DNA of 64,000 nt, from assembly GCA_927797885.1 (NCBI GenBank), contig OV696605.1, positions 533,157 through 597,156 of the forward strand, in the 5' to 3' direction. The translations under genes and the position numbers were made by a program. Source of the DNA: Gloeomargaritales cyanobacterium VI4D9 (GTDB lineage Bacteria; Cyanobacteriota; Cyanobacteriia; Gloeomargaritales; Gloeomargaritaceae). The first letter of the stretch is position 1. Each line of letters begins with the position of its first letter. The notes under the pieces were generated by a model. That model worked only from the letters and a program-made list of their open reading frames with translations. It made no database searches and was not told the origin of the DNA. Positions 19,427 to 28,548 of this stretch are shown here, piece after piece.

Positions 19427-21519
19427 CGGGGGAGCCGGCGGGGTCAATGGCACCGGGGAGATGAGTGTCCAACAGCCGTTGCCAGGGGTGGGGCGGCAGG
19501 GTGAAGGGCAAGCCTTCCCAGTAGCTATTGAGAATCACATACAGATGTTCCCCGGCCTTGGGCATGACCATTTCCAGGGCGAGGGCGTGGCTGTCCGGGT
19601 GCCAGCCTTGTTGTCCCAATTCGGTGCCGTGCCAGACCACGTAGGGATAGGGGACAGGTTCTATAGCTAAGTACGGTTAGGTTGTCGCCTCAAAAATTCT
19701 GGAGAACCAGTGCGTGGCTACGCCCTGCGACCCATATCTATGTCAACCTTTGCGTGTTTAGCTATACCACTGGATAGGTTTCCACCCGCAGGCGGTTTTC
19801 CTCTTCAAACAGGCGCAGGGATTGCATCCAGTGCAGGAGTTTTTGCCAGAAGTGGAGCATTTCCCGATGCCGATGTACCAAATCCCAGTCAAACCAACTG
19901 ATTTCGTTGTCCTGCCCGTAGGCGTTGTTGTTTCCCCGTTGGGTGCGGCGCACTTCGTCCCCCATCAGGATCATGGGTGTGCCCTGGGCGAGGGTGAGAA
20001 TGACCAGCAAGTTTTTGATTTGTTTGATGCGGAGGGCTTCGATCTGGGGGTCGTCGCTGGGCCCTTCCTGCCCACAGTTCCAACTGTAGTTGTCGTTGGC
20101 TCCGTCCCGGTTGTCCTCCCCGTTGGCCTCGTTGTGTTTTTGGTTATAGGAAACCAGGTCATTCAACGTAAAACCGTCGTGGCAGGTCATGAAATTGATA
20201 GTGCGGTTGGGGATTTGGTGGGGCTCCCGGTACAGGTCGGGGCTACCCAACAGGCGGGCGGCCAACCAGCCCAGCATCCCCCGGTCGCCCTTGACAAAAC
20301 AGCGCACATTATCCCGAAAGGGGCCATTCCACTCGGCAAACCGTTCCCCAATAAAGGAACCCACCTGGTACAATCCGGCGGCATCCCAGGCTTCGGCAAT
20401 GATTTTGGTGCCCGCCAACACCGGGTCGGATTCGATCAGCCAGGGCAGGGGCGGGTCCGCCAGGGGAAAGCCGGTTTTACTGCGGGATAAAATTGAAGCC
20501 AAATCAAACCGAAACCCATCCACGTGCATCACATCCACCCAGTAGCGTAGGGAATCCAGGATCAAGCGCCCGACAATTTCGTGGTTGGCCTTGACCGTAT
20601 TGCCGCAACCGCTGTAGTTGGCATAAAAAGCCGGGTTATGGGACTCCAAAATGTAATAGGCTTGGTTTTCGATCCCCCGAAAGCAGAGGGTCGGCCCCTG
20701 GTGGTTGCCCTCGGCGGTGTGATTAAAAACCACATCCAGAATGACTTCGATCCCCGCCTTGTGTAGGGCTTTGACCATATCCCGAAACTCGTCTAGGGGA
20801 CCCAGTAAGGATTGGTCAGAACTATAGGCCCGGTGGGGGGCGAAAAAGCCTAGGGTACTGTAGCCCCAATAGTTGACCAAACCGGGGGGGGCATCCTGGG
20901 GGTCAAACTGATGGACGGGCAGTAATTCCACCGCCGTAATTCCCAGGGATTGCAGGTAGGGGATTTTCTCGATCAGCCCCGCATAGGTGCCCCGTTTGCC
21001 CTCGCTCACCCCGGAATTGGGATGCGCCGTAAAGCCTTTGACGTGCATTTCATAAATAATGGTGCGGGCGTAGGGAATTTCCAGGGGCACATCCCCTTCC
21101 CAGTCGTAGCAACAGGGGTCAACCACCACCCCCCGCAGGGCGGTCGCGCAGTTATCCCCCACACGGGTGGCCGCCCCCCGGTCATAGCGTTCCCAACCCA
21201 CCACGGCCCGGGCGTAGGGGTCAAGCAAGACCTTACTGCCGTCAAACCGGTGGCCTAACTCCGGGGCAAAGGAGCCATACACCCGGTAGGCGTACACCTG
21301 TCCATGCCCAATCCCGGCGACAAAAATATGCCAATAGTTGGCCGTGCGATGGAGGGGGGCGGTGAGGGAGAGCACATGGGTGGGTTTGGGGTCATTCGCC
21401 TGGTCAAAGAGCAATAGCTCCACCCGCTCGGCGTGTTTGGAAAATAGGCAAAAATTCACCCCCCCGGCGGTAACGGTCGCTCCCAAGGGAAAACTGCGTC
21501 CCCGTTGCGTACTCAGCAT
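19344..21519 (-). pseudogene. glgX: glycogen debranching enzyme GlgX, interrupted by a MITE
   Basis: An isoamylase-type enzyme that would trim alpha-1,6 branches of glycogen. The main piece (21519 to 19762) holds the N-terminal carbohydrate-binding fold (TVTAGGVNFCLFSKHAERVE), GH13 regions ILDVVFNHTAEG, DGFRFDLAS, KIIAEAWDAAG and FMTCHDG, and then runs into a TAG inside the MITE. The rest (VWHGTELGQQGWHPDSHAL to the stop) lies on the other side. Removing the element core and one TA gives exactly 691 codons and reads ETYPVVEPVPYPYVVWHG in frame. A truncated 585-aa protein with the catalytic domain could still be made, so residual activity is possible. Confidence 0.92.
19662..19766 (-). repeat. 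family-2 MITE (TATAGCTAAG ends) inside glgX
   Basis: Terminal inverted repeats CTATAGCTAAG and TTAGCTATA, with TA duplicated at both edges (19662-19663 and 19765-19766). In reverse orientation it matches the copy at 43444-43567, sharing CAAAGGTTGACAT, ATGGGTCGC, GGGCGTAGCC and GGCGACAACCT. The 101-bp core plus TA adds 103 bp, which shifts the glgX frame and also brings a stop codon at its edge. Confidence 0.9.
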
Positions 21520-21787
21520 GGTTGGTTCGCCCCAGTTGCCACCCTAGATTATCCAGGACATCGCCCGACCCAATTACAATTACCCCGGAAAATTAACAAA
21601 TATCGCTTTCCAAGTCGGTTACAGGCAAGCAGAGATGGGGGGGAATCATTGGCTGTGGGTGGTTCCATATTTTTAATTTTTTAATTGGGATTTTTATTTC
21701 TAGGCGCTCAGAACCTGCTCGGCTGGCATTGGCATCGGCATCATCGGGGCAATTTTCAGTTAAATTGGGAGCAATCCCTTGGGTACA

Positions 21788-23491
21788 ATGCCCTCCATGT
21801 CCCCTCTTCCCCCAACGGCGGCTGATCCGGAACCCATGTATTTACATTTACACGTCAATAGCCAGGAACTATGGCTGGGTACCATGCGACCGGTAGCCTT
21901 TTTGGGACGCAACCCCGCCAGCGACCTGGTGGTGGATAATGGCTATGCCTCCCGCACCCATGCCCGCATCGAGTACCGGCATCAGCATTTTTATCTGCGG
22001 GATGACAGTCGGAATGGGACGTTTGTGCGCCTGGGGGATACCCAGCAGGTGATCCATCTACGGGGGGAGGAGATGCCCCTGGGAGAATCGGGAGAAATTA
22101 GTCTGGGCTGTCAGTTTGACCTGGAACCCCGGGGGGTGATTCAGTTTCGGCGCACTCCCAATTTGCCCCCCGAACTCATGGCGCAGGTCAACCTGGTCAC
22201 CACCCCTGAAGAGGAAACCGTGGCGGTGCTGCCCATGCCCCCCCAGGCGATGGCGCAAATCCCCCCCGAATTGCACCTGACCCAGGTGTTGGAGTCGCTG
22301 GTGGCGGAATTGGTGGTGGTTCTCAGTCCCGAAGGGGTGGTTTATTACCAAAATCCGCCGCTCACCCGTCTGTTGGAAAAAAGTCTCTCCGAGGTGCTGG
22401 GGCAAGATTTTTTGAGTTTACTCCATCCCGAAGACCGGCAGACATTTTTGGATGTGTCCACGCAAGTGTTATTACAAAATCCCACGCCAGCCCCCACCCT
22501 GTCCGGGCGTGTGCAGGGGAAAAATTCCCAATGGCATCCCTGTCGCTTTAGCGTCCGCTGTCTGCCTCCCACGGCGGGGGTACCGGGGTTACTGCTGGTG
22601 GGGGAATCGGCAAGCCAGCCCCTCCCCTCCCCCAAACGTCAGGAATTGCTCGGGAATCGGTATCTGCGGGAACGGAGTTTAGCCACCGGCGGCTTTTGCG
22701 AAACCTATCTGGGGCGGGATACCCAACGACCGGGGGAACCCAAGTGTGTGATCAAGCGGCTCCGCCTGGATAGCCATGACCCCAAGGTATTGACCACTGC
22801 CCGCCGGTTGTTTGCCACGGAGGCAGCCACTTTGGAACGGTTGGGTCGCCATGACCAGATTCCCCTGCTGTTGGCCTATCTGGAGGGGGAGGAGGAAGTC
22901 TATATCATTCAGGATTTTATTGAGGGGCAAGCCCTGAGCCAGGAATTGGGGTTGGACCGGCCTTGGGCGGAAATGGATGTGGTGTGGTTATTGTGGGAAT
23001 TATTAACAATTCTGGATTTTGTCCAAAGCCACAAGGTGATTCACCGGGATATTAAGCCGGATAATGTGATTCGGCGGGCAACGGACCGCAAGTTGGTGTT
23101 GATTGATTTTGGGGCGGTGAAGGTTTTACCCTCATCCTTGTCGGGGCAACTCCACCAGAAACCCGCCAGTGCCACCGTGGCCGTCGGTACCCCTGGGTAT
23201 ATGGCGCCGGAACAGCGCTGGGGACAGCCCAACCTGACCAGTGACCTGTACTCGATTGGCGTGATCGCCGTCGAAGCCCTGACCGGCCAATCCCCGCAAG
23301 TTTTGCCCAAAATTCCCAATACCAATCAATTGGACTGGCAGGGGCAGGTTTCCTGTAGCCCGGAACTGACTGAGGTTTTGAGCCACCTGCTGGATGTGGA
23401 TTGGCGCCAGCGGTTTCAGTCGGCTCGTTTGGCCTTAAAACGCCTGGATACCCTGTTTGGCCCGCCCCCCCGGCGTACGGATTTTCTGTAA
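21788..23491 (+). CDS. serine/threonine protein kinase with N-terminal FHA and central PAS domains
   Basis: A 567-aa signalling protein. Residues about 10-110 form an FHA phosphothreonine-binding domain (FLGRNPASDLVVDNGYASRT, then HFYLRDDSRNGTFV). Residues about 165-260 form a PAS-like sensor (SPEGVVYYQNPPLTRLLEKS, then DFLSLLHPEDRQTFLDV). The kinase fills the C-terminal half: GGFCETYLG glycine loop, CVIKRL lysine, HRDIKPDNVI catalytic loop, LIDFGAVK metal-binding DFG and GTPGYMAPEQ. No membrane segment is visible. The ATG at 21788 is preferred to a TTG three codons upstream. The combination suggests that the kinase is gated by a ligand and by phospho-partners. Confidence 0.92.
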   Translation: MPSMSPLPPTAADPEPMYLHLHVNSQELWLGTMRPVAFLGRNPASDLVVDNGYASRTHARIEYRHQHFYLRDDSRNGTFVRLGDTQQVIHLRGEEMPLGESGEISLGCQFDLEPRGVIQFRRTPNLPPELMAQVNLVTTPEEETVAVLPMPPQAMAQIPPELHLTQVLESLVAELVVVLSPEGVVYYQNPPLTRLLEKSLSEVLGQDFLSLLHPEDRQTFLDVSTQVLLQNPTPAPTLSGRVQGKNSQWHPCRFSVRCLPPTAGVPGLLLVGESASQPLPSPKRQELLGNRYLRERSLATGGFCETYLGRDTQRPGEPKCVIKRLRLDSHDPKVLTTARRLFATEAATLERLGRHDQIPLLLAYLEGEEEVYIIQDFIEGQALSQELGLDRPWAEMDVVWLLWELLTILDFVQSHKVIHRDIKPDNVIRRATDRKLVLIDFGAVKVLPSSLSGQLHQKPASATVAVGTPGYMAPEQRWGQPNLTSDLYSIGVIAVEALTGQSPQVLPKIPNTNQLDWQGQVSCSPELTEVLSHLLDVDWRQRFQSARLALKRLDTLFGPPPRRTDFL

Positions 23492-23517
23492 CCGGCGGGC
23501 GGTACGCTGGAGGAGTG

Positions 23518-24843
23518 ATGGGGGTGGGTATGGCGGCTAAAAATCCTTGGGAACGGTGGGGGCGCTGGTGGCATTCCCCCCTGCCAGTAGTGGTGGGGGT
23601 GGGGTTGGGGATTGGGGTGGGGGTCTGGGTGCCCGCCCTGGCGATGAGGGTACAGGTGTTGGGGGAGGTGTACCTGGCCTTGTTGAAATTATGCGTGTTA
23701 CCCATCCTCTTGGCCGCCGTGACCATGAGTGTCAGCCGTCTGGCCAGCAATCAGGGGATGGGGCAATTTTTGCGGCGGTTACTGCTGGTGTTTGGGCTGG
23801 GGCTGGTGGGGGTAAGTGGCGTGAGTGTGGTGACCGGGGCCCTGGTTCAGCCGGGGGTGATTCGCAATCCCGAGGTGTTGGCGACCCTGGGGCGTTACAT
23901 CCAAAATACCGGGGTGGATGTGGAGTTAACCTTGCAGGCACCGGCGACCCCGCCGCCCCCCTCGATCCTGGTGCAATTTGTGCGGGCGTTGTTTCCCGAT
24001 AATATCTTTGCCGCCCTCAGCCAGGCCAACGCCTTGCAGGTGGTCACCTTTGCGGTGCTGTTGGGGATCAGCCTGGGGGTGCTGAACAATGGGGCCACCG
24101 CCCGGGTTCTGAGGGGGTTGGAGGGGGTTTACGAAACCTTTAACGCCCTGATCCGGGGGATTACCCTGATTTTGCCCCTGGGGATTTTTTGTCTGATTGC
24201 CCCCCAGGTGGCTGGGACAGGGGTGGAACCGGTGTTGGCAATTTTGCGGTTTGTCCTGACGGCGGTGCTGTTGCTGGTGGGTTTGTTCATGGCTGGGACG
24301 GGGGTGATCCTGGGGCGTTCCGGTTGTCCACTCCGGCAAGTGTGGCAGGAACAGGGTTCAGCGGCGGTGTTGGCCTGGACGACCAGCAATAGTTTGGCTT
24401 CCCTCCCGGCGGCGATTCAGGGGTTGGGCAATTTGGGGTTTGACCGTCAACAGGTGAATCTGATTGCGCCTCTAGGGATTACGGTGTGCCGGTTCGGGGT
24501 GGTGGCCTATTTTGCCCTGGTGAGTGTGTTCACGGCGCAGTTGTACCAACAGAATTTGGCGTGGCCAGCCTGGTTGGTTCTGCTGTTGGGGGCGGTACTG
24601 GGGGGGGTGGCGACGGCGGGGGCGGTGGGGGTGGCGACCCTGGCTTCCGTGGGCATTGTTTTACAACCCCTGGGTTTACCCCTGGATGGGGTGCTGGCCT
24701 TGCTGATTGCCGTTGACCCGCTGGTGAATCCCTTCCGGGCGTTGGTGACCGTGCATGGGGGGATGGTCGCTACGGCGCTGGTGGCTAAATCCCTGCCCCA
24801 TCCAGAAATTCCCCAATCACCCGTTGTTGTTCCGCCACCGTGA
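23518..24843 (+). CDS. dicarboxylate/amino acid:cation symporter (SDF family)
   Basis: A 441-aa membrane transporter of the GltP/GLT fold. Many hydrophobic segments are present, with the family regions [18 protein letters not shown], the serine-rich hairpin [18 protein letters not shown] (the first re-entrant loop), and a C-terminal [19 protein letters not shown] plus [16 protein letters not shown], the substrate-binding helices. It probably takes up glutamate, aspartate or C4-dicarboxylates with H+ or Na+. I chose the ATG at 23518 next to GGAGGAG; the frame stays open further upstream into the kinase gene. The 3' end overlaps convergent cysE by 59 bp. Confidence 0.9.
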   Translation: MGVGMAAKNPWERWGRWWHSPLPVVVGVGLGIGVGVWVPALAMRVQVLGEVYLALLKLCVLPILLAAVTMSVSRLASNQGMGQFLRRLLLVFGLGLVGVSGVSVVTGALVQPGVIRNPEVLATLGRYIQNTGVDVELTLQAPATPPPPSILVQFVRALFPDNIFAALSQANALQVVTFAVLLGISLGVLNNGATARVLRGLEGVYETFNALIRGITLILPLGIFCLIAPQVAGTGVEPVLAILRFVLTAVLLLVGLFMAGTGVILGRSGCPLRQVWQEQGSAAVLAWTTSNSLASLPAAIQGLGNLGFDRQQVNLIAPLGITVCRFGVVAYFALVSVFTAQLYQQNLAWPAWLVLLLGAVLGGVATAGAVGVATLASVGIVLQPLGLPLDGVLALLIAVDPLVNPFRALVTVHGGMVATALVAKSLPHPEIPQSPVVVPPP

Positions 24844-25504
24844 CAGCCGCCGGTTCCGGGGCCGCTTGACCCTGGCGCAGGGCGAGGACTTGTCGTTCCA
24901 ATTCGTCAATCCGGTCCACCAGCACCCGAATCGCCTGGGCTTCCGAATCCGGCAGACGCCCATGTTCTAGGGGCTCAACCGTGGCATCTTTGCAAATCAG
25001 ACGACCGGGAATCCCCACCACCGTACAGTGGGAGGGCACCGGGCGCAGGACGACCGAACCCGCCCCCACCCGCACATGGTTCCCCAGGGTGATATTCCCC
25101 AACACCTTGGCTCCCGCCCCCACAATCACGTGATCCCCCAGGGTGGGGTGACGTTTGCCCTTTTCCTTACCCGTACCCCCCAGGGTCACCCCCTGGTAGA
25201 GCAGGCAATAATCCCCAATCACCGTGGTTTCCCCAATCACCACCCCCATCCCATGGTCAATGAAAAAGCCCCGCCCAATTTGCGCCCCCGGATGAATCTC
25301 AATCCCGGTCAGGAAGCGGGCGATGTGGGAAATCAACCGGGGAATCAGGGGCAACCGCCATTGGTAGAGGGCGTGCGCCAAACGGTACAGGACAACCGCG
25401 TGCCAGCCGGGGTAACACAGCATCACCTCCAGGGGGTTGCGAGCCGCCGGGTCCCGTTCAAAAATAATCCGAAAGTCGGCAACCAAGGTTTCCAATACCC
25501 GCAT
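24785..25504 (-). CDS. cysE: serine O-acetyltransferase
   Basis: A 239-aa enzyme that acetylates L-serine with acetyl-CoA, the first step of cysteine synthesis. It shows the N-terminal helical part ([19 protein letters not shown]), then the left-handed beta-helix hexapeptides with [20 protein letters not shown] (catalytic His and Asp), and [19 protein letters not shown]. The extended C-terminal tail (about 60 residues, ending in [11 protein letters not shown]) resembles the tail that docks cysteine synthase in other bacteria. It converges with the SDF symporter. Confidence 0.94.
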   Translation of the reverse strand: MRVLETLVADFRIIFERDPAARNPLEVMLCYPGWHAVVLYRLAHALYQWRLPLIPRLISHIARFLTGIEIHPGAQIGRGFFIDHGMGVVIGETTVIGDYCLLYQGVTLGGTGKEKGKRHPTLGDHVIVGAGAKVLGNITLGNHVRVGAGSVVLRPVPSHCTVVGIPGRLICKDATVEPLEHGRLPDSEAQAIRVLVDRIDELERQVLALRQGQAAPEPAAVTVAEQQRVIGEFLDGAGI

Positions 25505-25626
25505 CCCAGATTATCCCCATCACTTTTATCCATCATAAGATCATAAACAATTTCTGTCTCCTCCCCCTTGTGACCCGGTACAGTTTTGGCTACAGTCATG
25601 GGTAGAAATATTCAAAAGGTTGCCCC

Positions 25627-25827
25627 ATGAGTCAAAATACCCAGTCTATTTTGCCCGGTTCCCCCGTGCGGGTCGTAAACCCCGGCGATATGTATTACGG
25701 ATTTCAAGGGCAAGTGCAACGGATCAGCGATGGCTGTGCCGCCGTGTTGTTTGAGGGGGGCAATTGGGATAAATTAGTAACCTTTCGGTTGCAGGATTTA
25801 GCCTTAGCGGATGCAACCACGAAATAA
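25627..25827 (+). CDS. ndhS: NAD(P)H dehydrogenase (NDH-1) subunit S
   Basis: A 66-aa SH3-like subunit of the thylakoid NDH-1 complex, where NdhS helps bind ferredoxin for cyclic electron flow. The sequence [20 protein letters not shown], then [20 protein letters not shown] and FRLQDL, matches the small cyanobacterial NdhS (Ssl0352 type) over its whole length. The start has TTGCCCC close by rather than a strong ribosome site. Upstream, TTGTGACC about 50 bp before the ATG could serve as a promoter element, but this is weak. Confidence 0.9.
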   Translation: MSQNTQSILPGSPVRVVNPGDMYYGFQGQVQRISDGCAAVLFEGGNWDKLVTFRLQDLALADATTK

Positions 25828-25916
25828 TCCCACGCCTTTTAGGACAATCCTATTCATGGGCATCCCTGGAAAATTATCCCCTTAAGGGCTATGCCCACAA
25901 CCCATAGGGCACCCCC

Positions 25917-26470
25917 CAGAAGCGTTGAAAGATAGGTAAAGGCAGAAAAAGAGGAGCCAAAATATGGTATTCTAATCTCTATAGCAATCCTAAATAAGAA
26001 TGGAACAGGGGTCGCAGGGGCACCGCCCCCGTCCTTGGTTCTGGAAAATTTGTGTTCGTTAATCAAATAGGATTGCTATATAAACCAAAATGAGAAACAA
26101 CCATGAAATTCAATTCTTTTCCAGGGATTGTCAAATTTTTACTCAAAGACCTGCCGACTAATGATTATCCAGTATTCTCGCTTATTTTGTTCCATCTGGT
26201 TTACTGGTATTTTAGACAAAGGAATCAACAGTTTACGGGACTTATTTTACCAATTAAATCATGCGGGCATTAAGGTTGACTTATCCACGTTTTCCAAGGC
26301 GAACAAGACAAGAGATCCACAAATTTTTATGCATCTTTATCATAAATTATTGCATTATATTGAGGAAGCTCATCCTGAAAGGAGGTTGGTTTTATGTCCT
26401 TTTGACGCTACCGTAATACCGCTGATGAGTAGATTATTCTGGCTCCAAGGCTATCGTCAAGTGAAGTTCA
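25917..26470 (+). pseudogene. decayed IS4-family element, copy 4 (5' part only)
   Basis: It begins with the IS end CAGAAGCGTTGAAAG and runs through the start of the transposase (ATGAAATTCAATTCTTTTCC at 26103). The coding part is frameshifted: CCAGTTCTAAATTCTCG of the intact copies is reduced to CCAGTATTCTCG here, a loss of 5 bp. It stops at about codon 124, where a family-3 repeat begins, and the rest of the element is absent. A family-1 MITE lies in its leader at 25980. Confidence 0.88.
25980..26080 (-). repeat. family-1 MITE, copy B, inserted in the decayed IS
   Basis: The intact IS copies read CTAATTCATATAAACC at this point; here the sequence is CTAATCTCTA, the 97-bp core, then TATAAACC. 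This filled/empty comparison shows the target was TA and was duplicated. Ends are TAGCAATCC and GGATTGCTA. Confidence 0.93.
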
Positions 26471-26582
26471 TACAGTCCATTTATCAATTAAAGGATACAA
26501 AAAGCCTCGATTATCTTAAAGGCTTACCATGATTGACCTATGGCAAGTGGGGTTTAACTGTATCCCATAACCACAGACTGTA
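26471..26582 (+). repeat. family-3 repeat (TACAGTC...GACTGTA), complete copy
   Basis: A 112-bp copy with terminal inverted repeats TACAGTC and GACTGTA. It shares ATTTATCAATTAAAGGATAC, CATGATTGACCTA, GGCAAGTGG and ACTGTATCCCATAA with other copies. It forms the junction at which the decayed IS ends. Confidence 0.8.
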
Positions 26583-26618
26583 TTAGTTGGTATGAATTTA
26601 ATTAATTCTTAGTGGATC

Positions 26619-27260
26619 ATGCAACCGTTATTTACCATTGGGCATTCCCAGCATTCTTTGGAGCATTTTATTGCCCTACTTCAGCAACACAATGTAACGG
26701 CTTTGGCGGATGTGCGTTCCATGCCCTACAGCCGACGGTTGCCCCAATTTAACCGCCAAGTTTTAGAAAAACAGTTACCCCAAGCGGAAATTCGTTATGT
26801 GTTTTTGGGGAAAGAATTGGGTGCCCGTCCTGAAAATCCCAGTTGCTATGTGGATGGGAAAGCCCTATATGAACATATCGCCGCTACCCCAGAATTTTCC
26901 CAGGGAATCAAGCGGATTCTCAAAGGGGTGCAAAGCCATCGGATTGCGCTGATGTGTGCCGAAAAAGACCCGATTACCTGCCATCGGGCGATTTTAGTTT
27001 GTCAACATTTAGTACCCTTTAACTTAGAGATAGGTCATATTCTCCATGATGGTTCCTTGGAGTATCACGAGGATTTAGAGGAACGAATGTTAAAACTGCA
27101 TCACCTACAGGAGGAAAAATTGGGAAACCAACTTTCTTTATTTGCAGATGATCCCACGCCCAAATTAACTCGGGAAGAACGATTGAAAACCGCCTATCAT
27201 CGCCAAGGGTTAAAGATTGCTTATGTAGAAAAAGAACAAAATGAGAACCACGATGATTAA
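26619..27260 (+). CDS. DUF488 family protein, long paralogue (213 aa)
   Basis: DUF488 proteins are small cytosolic enzymes of unproven reaction. This one has the family start LFTIGHSQHSLEHFIALLQQ, the acidic block ALADVRSMPYSRRLPQFNRQ, the middle IRYVFLGKELGARP, and the diagnostic ALMCAEKDPITCHR with paired Cys and His-Arg. An extra C-terminal 60 residues are charged and lack a known motif. It is the first gene of a three-gene operon with a second DUF488 and a dual-OB protein; the next start lies inside its last codons. Lower GC than the flanking backbone suggests acquisition. Confidence 0.88.
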   Translation: MQPLFTIGHSQHSLEHFIALLQQHNVTALADVRSMPYSRRLPQFNRQVLEKQLPQAEIRYVFLGKELGARPENPSCYVDGKALYEHIAATPEFSQGIKRILKGVQSHRIALMCAEKDPITCHRAILVCQHLVPFNLEIGHILHDGSLEYHEDLEERMLKLHHLQEEKLGNQLSLFADDPTPKLTREERLKTAYHRQGLKIAYVEKEQNENHDD

Positions 27261-27690
27261 ATTATTTACCATTGGATTCACCCGTAAATCTGCCGCCCAA
27301 TTTTTTGAGGGATTAAAAAAAGCAGGCGTGAAAAAACTAATTGACACTCGGTTAAATAATACCTCTCAATTATCGGGGTTTGCCAAACAATCTGACCTAG
27401 AGTATTTCCTAGATAAAATTGGGCAAATTAGATATGAACATTGTTTACCATTGGCTCCAACCCAAGATATTTTAGATGGATATAAAAAGAAAAAAATTTC
27501 TTGGAATGAGTACGAAAAAGCCTATTTAGAACTGATTCAAAAACGGCAGATAGAATCCTTATTAAAACCAGAAGAGTTAGATAACGCTTGCTTTTTGTGT
27601 AGCGAAGATAAACCCCATTACTGCCATCGTCGTTTAGCGGCAGAGTACCTGCAATCTCGGTTAAATAATCTGGAAATCATTCATCTTTAG
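27253..27690 (+). CDS. DUF488 family protein, short paralogue (145 aa)
   Basis: Starts MIKLFTIGFTRKSAAQFFEG and keeps the acidic KLIDTRLNNTSQLSGFAK block and the signature CFLCSEDKPHYCHRRLAAEY, with the same Cys-x-E...CHR arrangement as its neighbour. The two paralogues are quite different in sequence, so they are not a recent duplication. I prefer the ATG at 27253 to the one at 27241 because it gives the standard family start; either overlaps the end of the upstream gene, implying coupling. The dual-OB gene follows after 8 bp. Confidence 0.88.
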   Translation: MIKLFTIGFTRKSAAQFFEGLKKAGVKKLIDTRLNNTSQLSGFAKQSDLEYFLDKIGQIRYEHCLPLAPTQDILDGYKKKKISWNEYEKAYLELIQKRQIESLLKPEELDNACFLCSEDKPHYCHRRLAAEYLQSRLNNLEIIHL

Positions 27691-27698
27691 GAGGGGTT

Positions 27699-28505
27699 AT
27701 GCGGCGGGTCATTTGTCTGGCTAATTCCTATAAACATCAAGGGCGATGTATTGCCGGAATTGCTGTTGATTCTGGTGAATGGATACGCCCTATATCTGAG
27801 CTAGACGATGGGCGGATTCCCACCAATGACAGCCGGATACCATCGGAGCAAATTAACCTATTAGACATCGTAGATATAACACTTACCAAGGAACGGGGTT
27901 CCGGGTACGAAAGGGAAAATCGCCTTTATACAAATCAGAACTGGAACATTCTAGGAAAAGCAGAGGTTATTCAGATTCTGCGTTACCGTGAACAGCAATT
28001 ACTTTATCCAGAATTTGGTCGCAAGGTTCCTTCTGCTTATTTAAGCAAAATTAAACCCGCTCAGACGTTGCAACTCATTGAAGTTAAACAAATTCTATGG
28101 GAGAAATATGAGTATGCCGAATCTAGTAAATTTAAGGCATTTTTGTTAGATGAAATATATGATTGTACAGAAATTGGTTTTAGTATCACTGACCCAATAA
28201 CCCTTAGTAAATTACGCCAGGGGCAACCAGTGAGTTCTCATTGTTTACTCTGTATGAGTTTTAGTCAACCGTTTCAAGGATCAAATGACCCAGAACCGAT
28301 GTGTTATCGCTTGGTTGCTGGAGTCATTGAACTACTCCCTGAAATTGAAATGATTGGACAGGAAATGCAACGGGTAGGATGGACTATTACCGAAGGACGG
28401 AGTTATTTACAAACCCAATTTTCTAAAGAATCCCGTTACCAACTGACAGACTCCGAAGCCCAAGCCGTTGTGCAATTTTTACAAACCCTTCCCACCGCTG
28501 AGTAA
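27699..28505 (+). CDS. dual OB-fold domain protein associated with DUF488
   Basis: A 268-aa soluble protein with the start RRVICLANSYKHQGRCIAGI and GEWIRPISELDDGRIP, the pattern of proteins annotated as having two OB folds. OB folds usually bind nucleic acid or nucleotides. The ribosome site AGGAGGGG is strong. With two DUF488 genes directly upstream it forms a compact unit. I do not know its function; the family label is from memory. Confidence 0.7.
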   Translation: MRRVICLANSYKHQGRCIAGIAVDSGEWIRPISELDDGRIPTNDSRIPSEQINLLDIVDITLTKERGSGYERENRLYTNQNWNILGKAEVIQILRYREQQLLYPEFGRKVPSAYLSKIKPAQTLQLIEVKQILWEKYEYAESSKFKAFLLDEIYDCTEIGFSITDPITLSKLRQGQPVSSHCLLCMSFSQPFQGSNDPEPMCYRLVAGVIELLPEIEMIGQEMQRVGWTITEGRSYLQTQFSKESRYQLTDSEAQAVVQFLQTLPTAE

Positions 28506-28548
28506 AAGTACCATTGGAGGAAGAAAAGTTCTGGTTTACACTAGAGCT

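Noticed and set aside
25854-26066. Short protein on the minus strand ending in a proline-alanine-rich block (GGGAPATPVPF)
   Set aside because: It is a translation of a family-1 MITE; the same peptide arises at other copies, for example 46461, 58594 and 63513.
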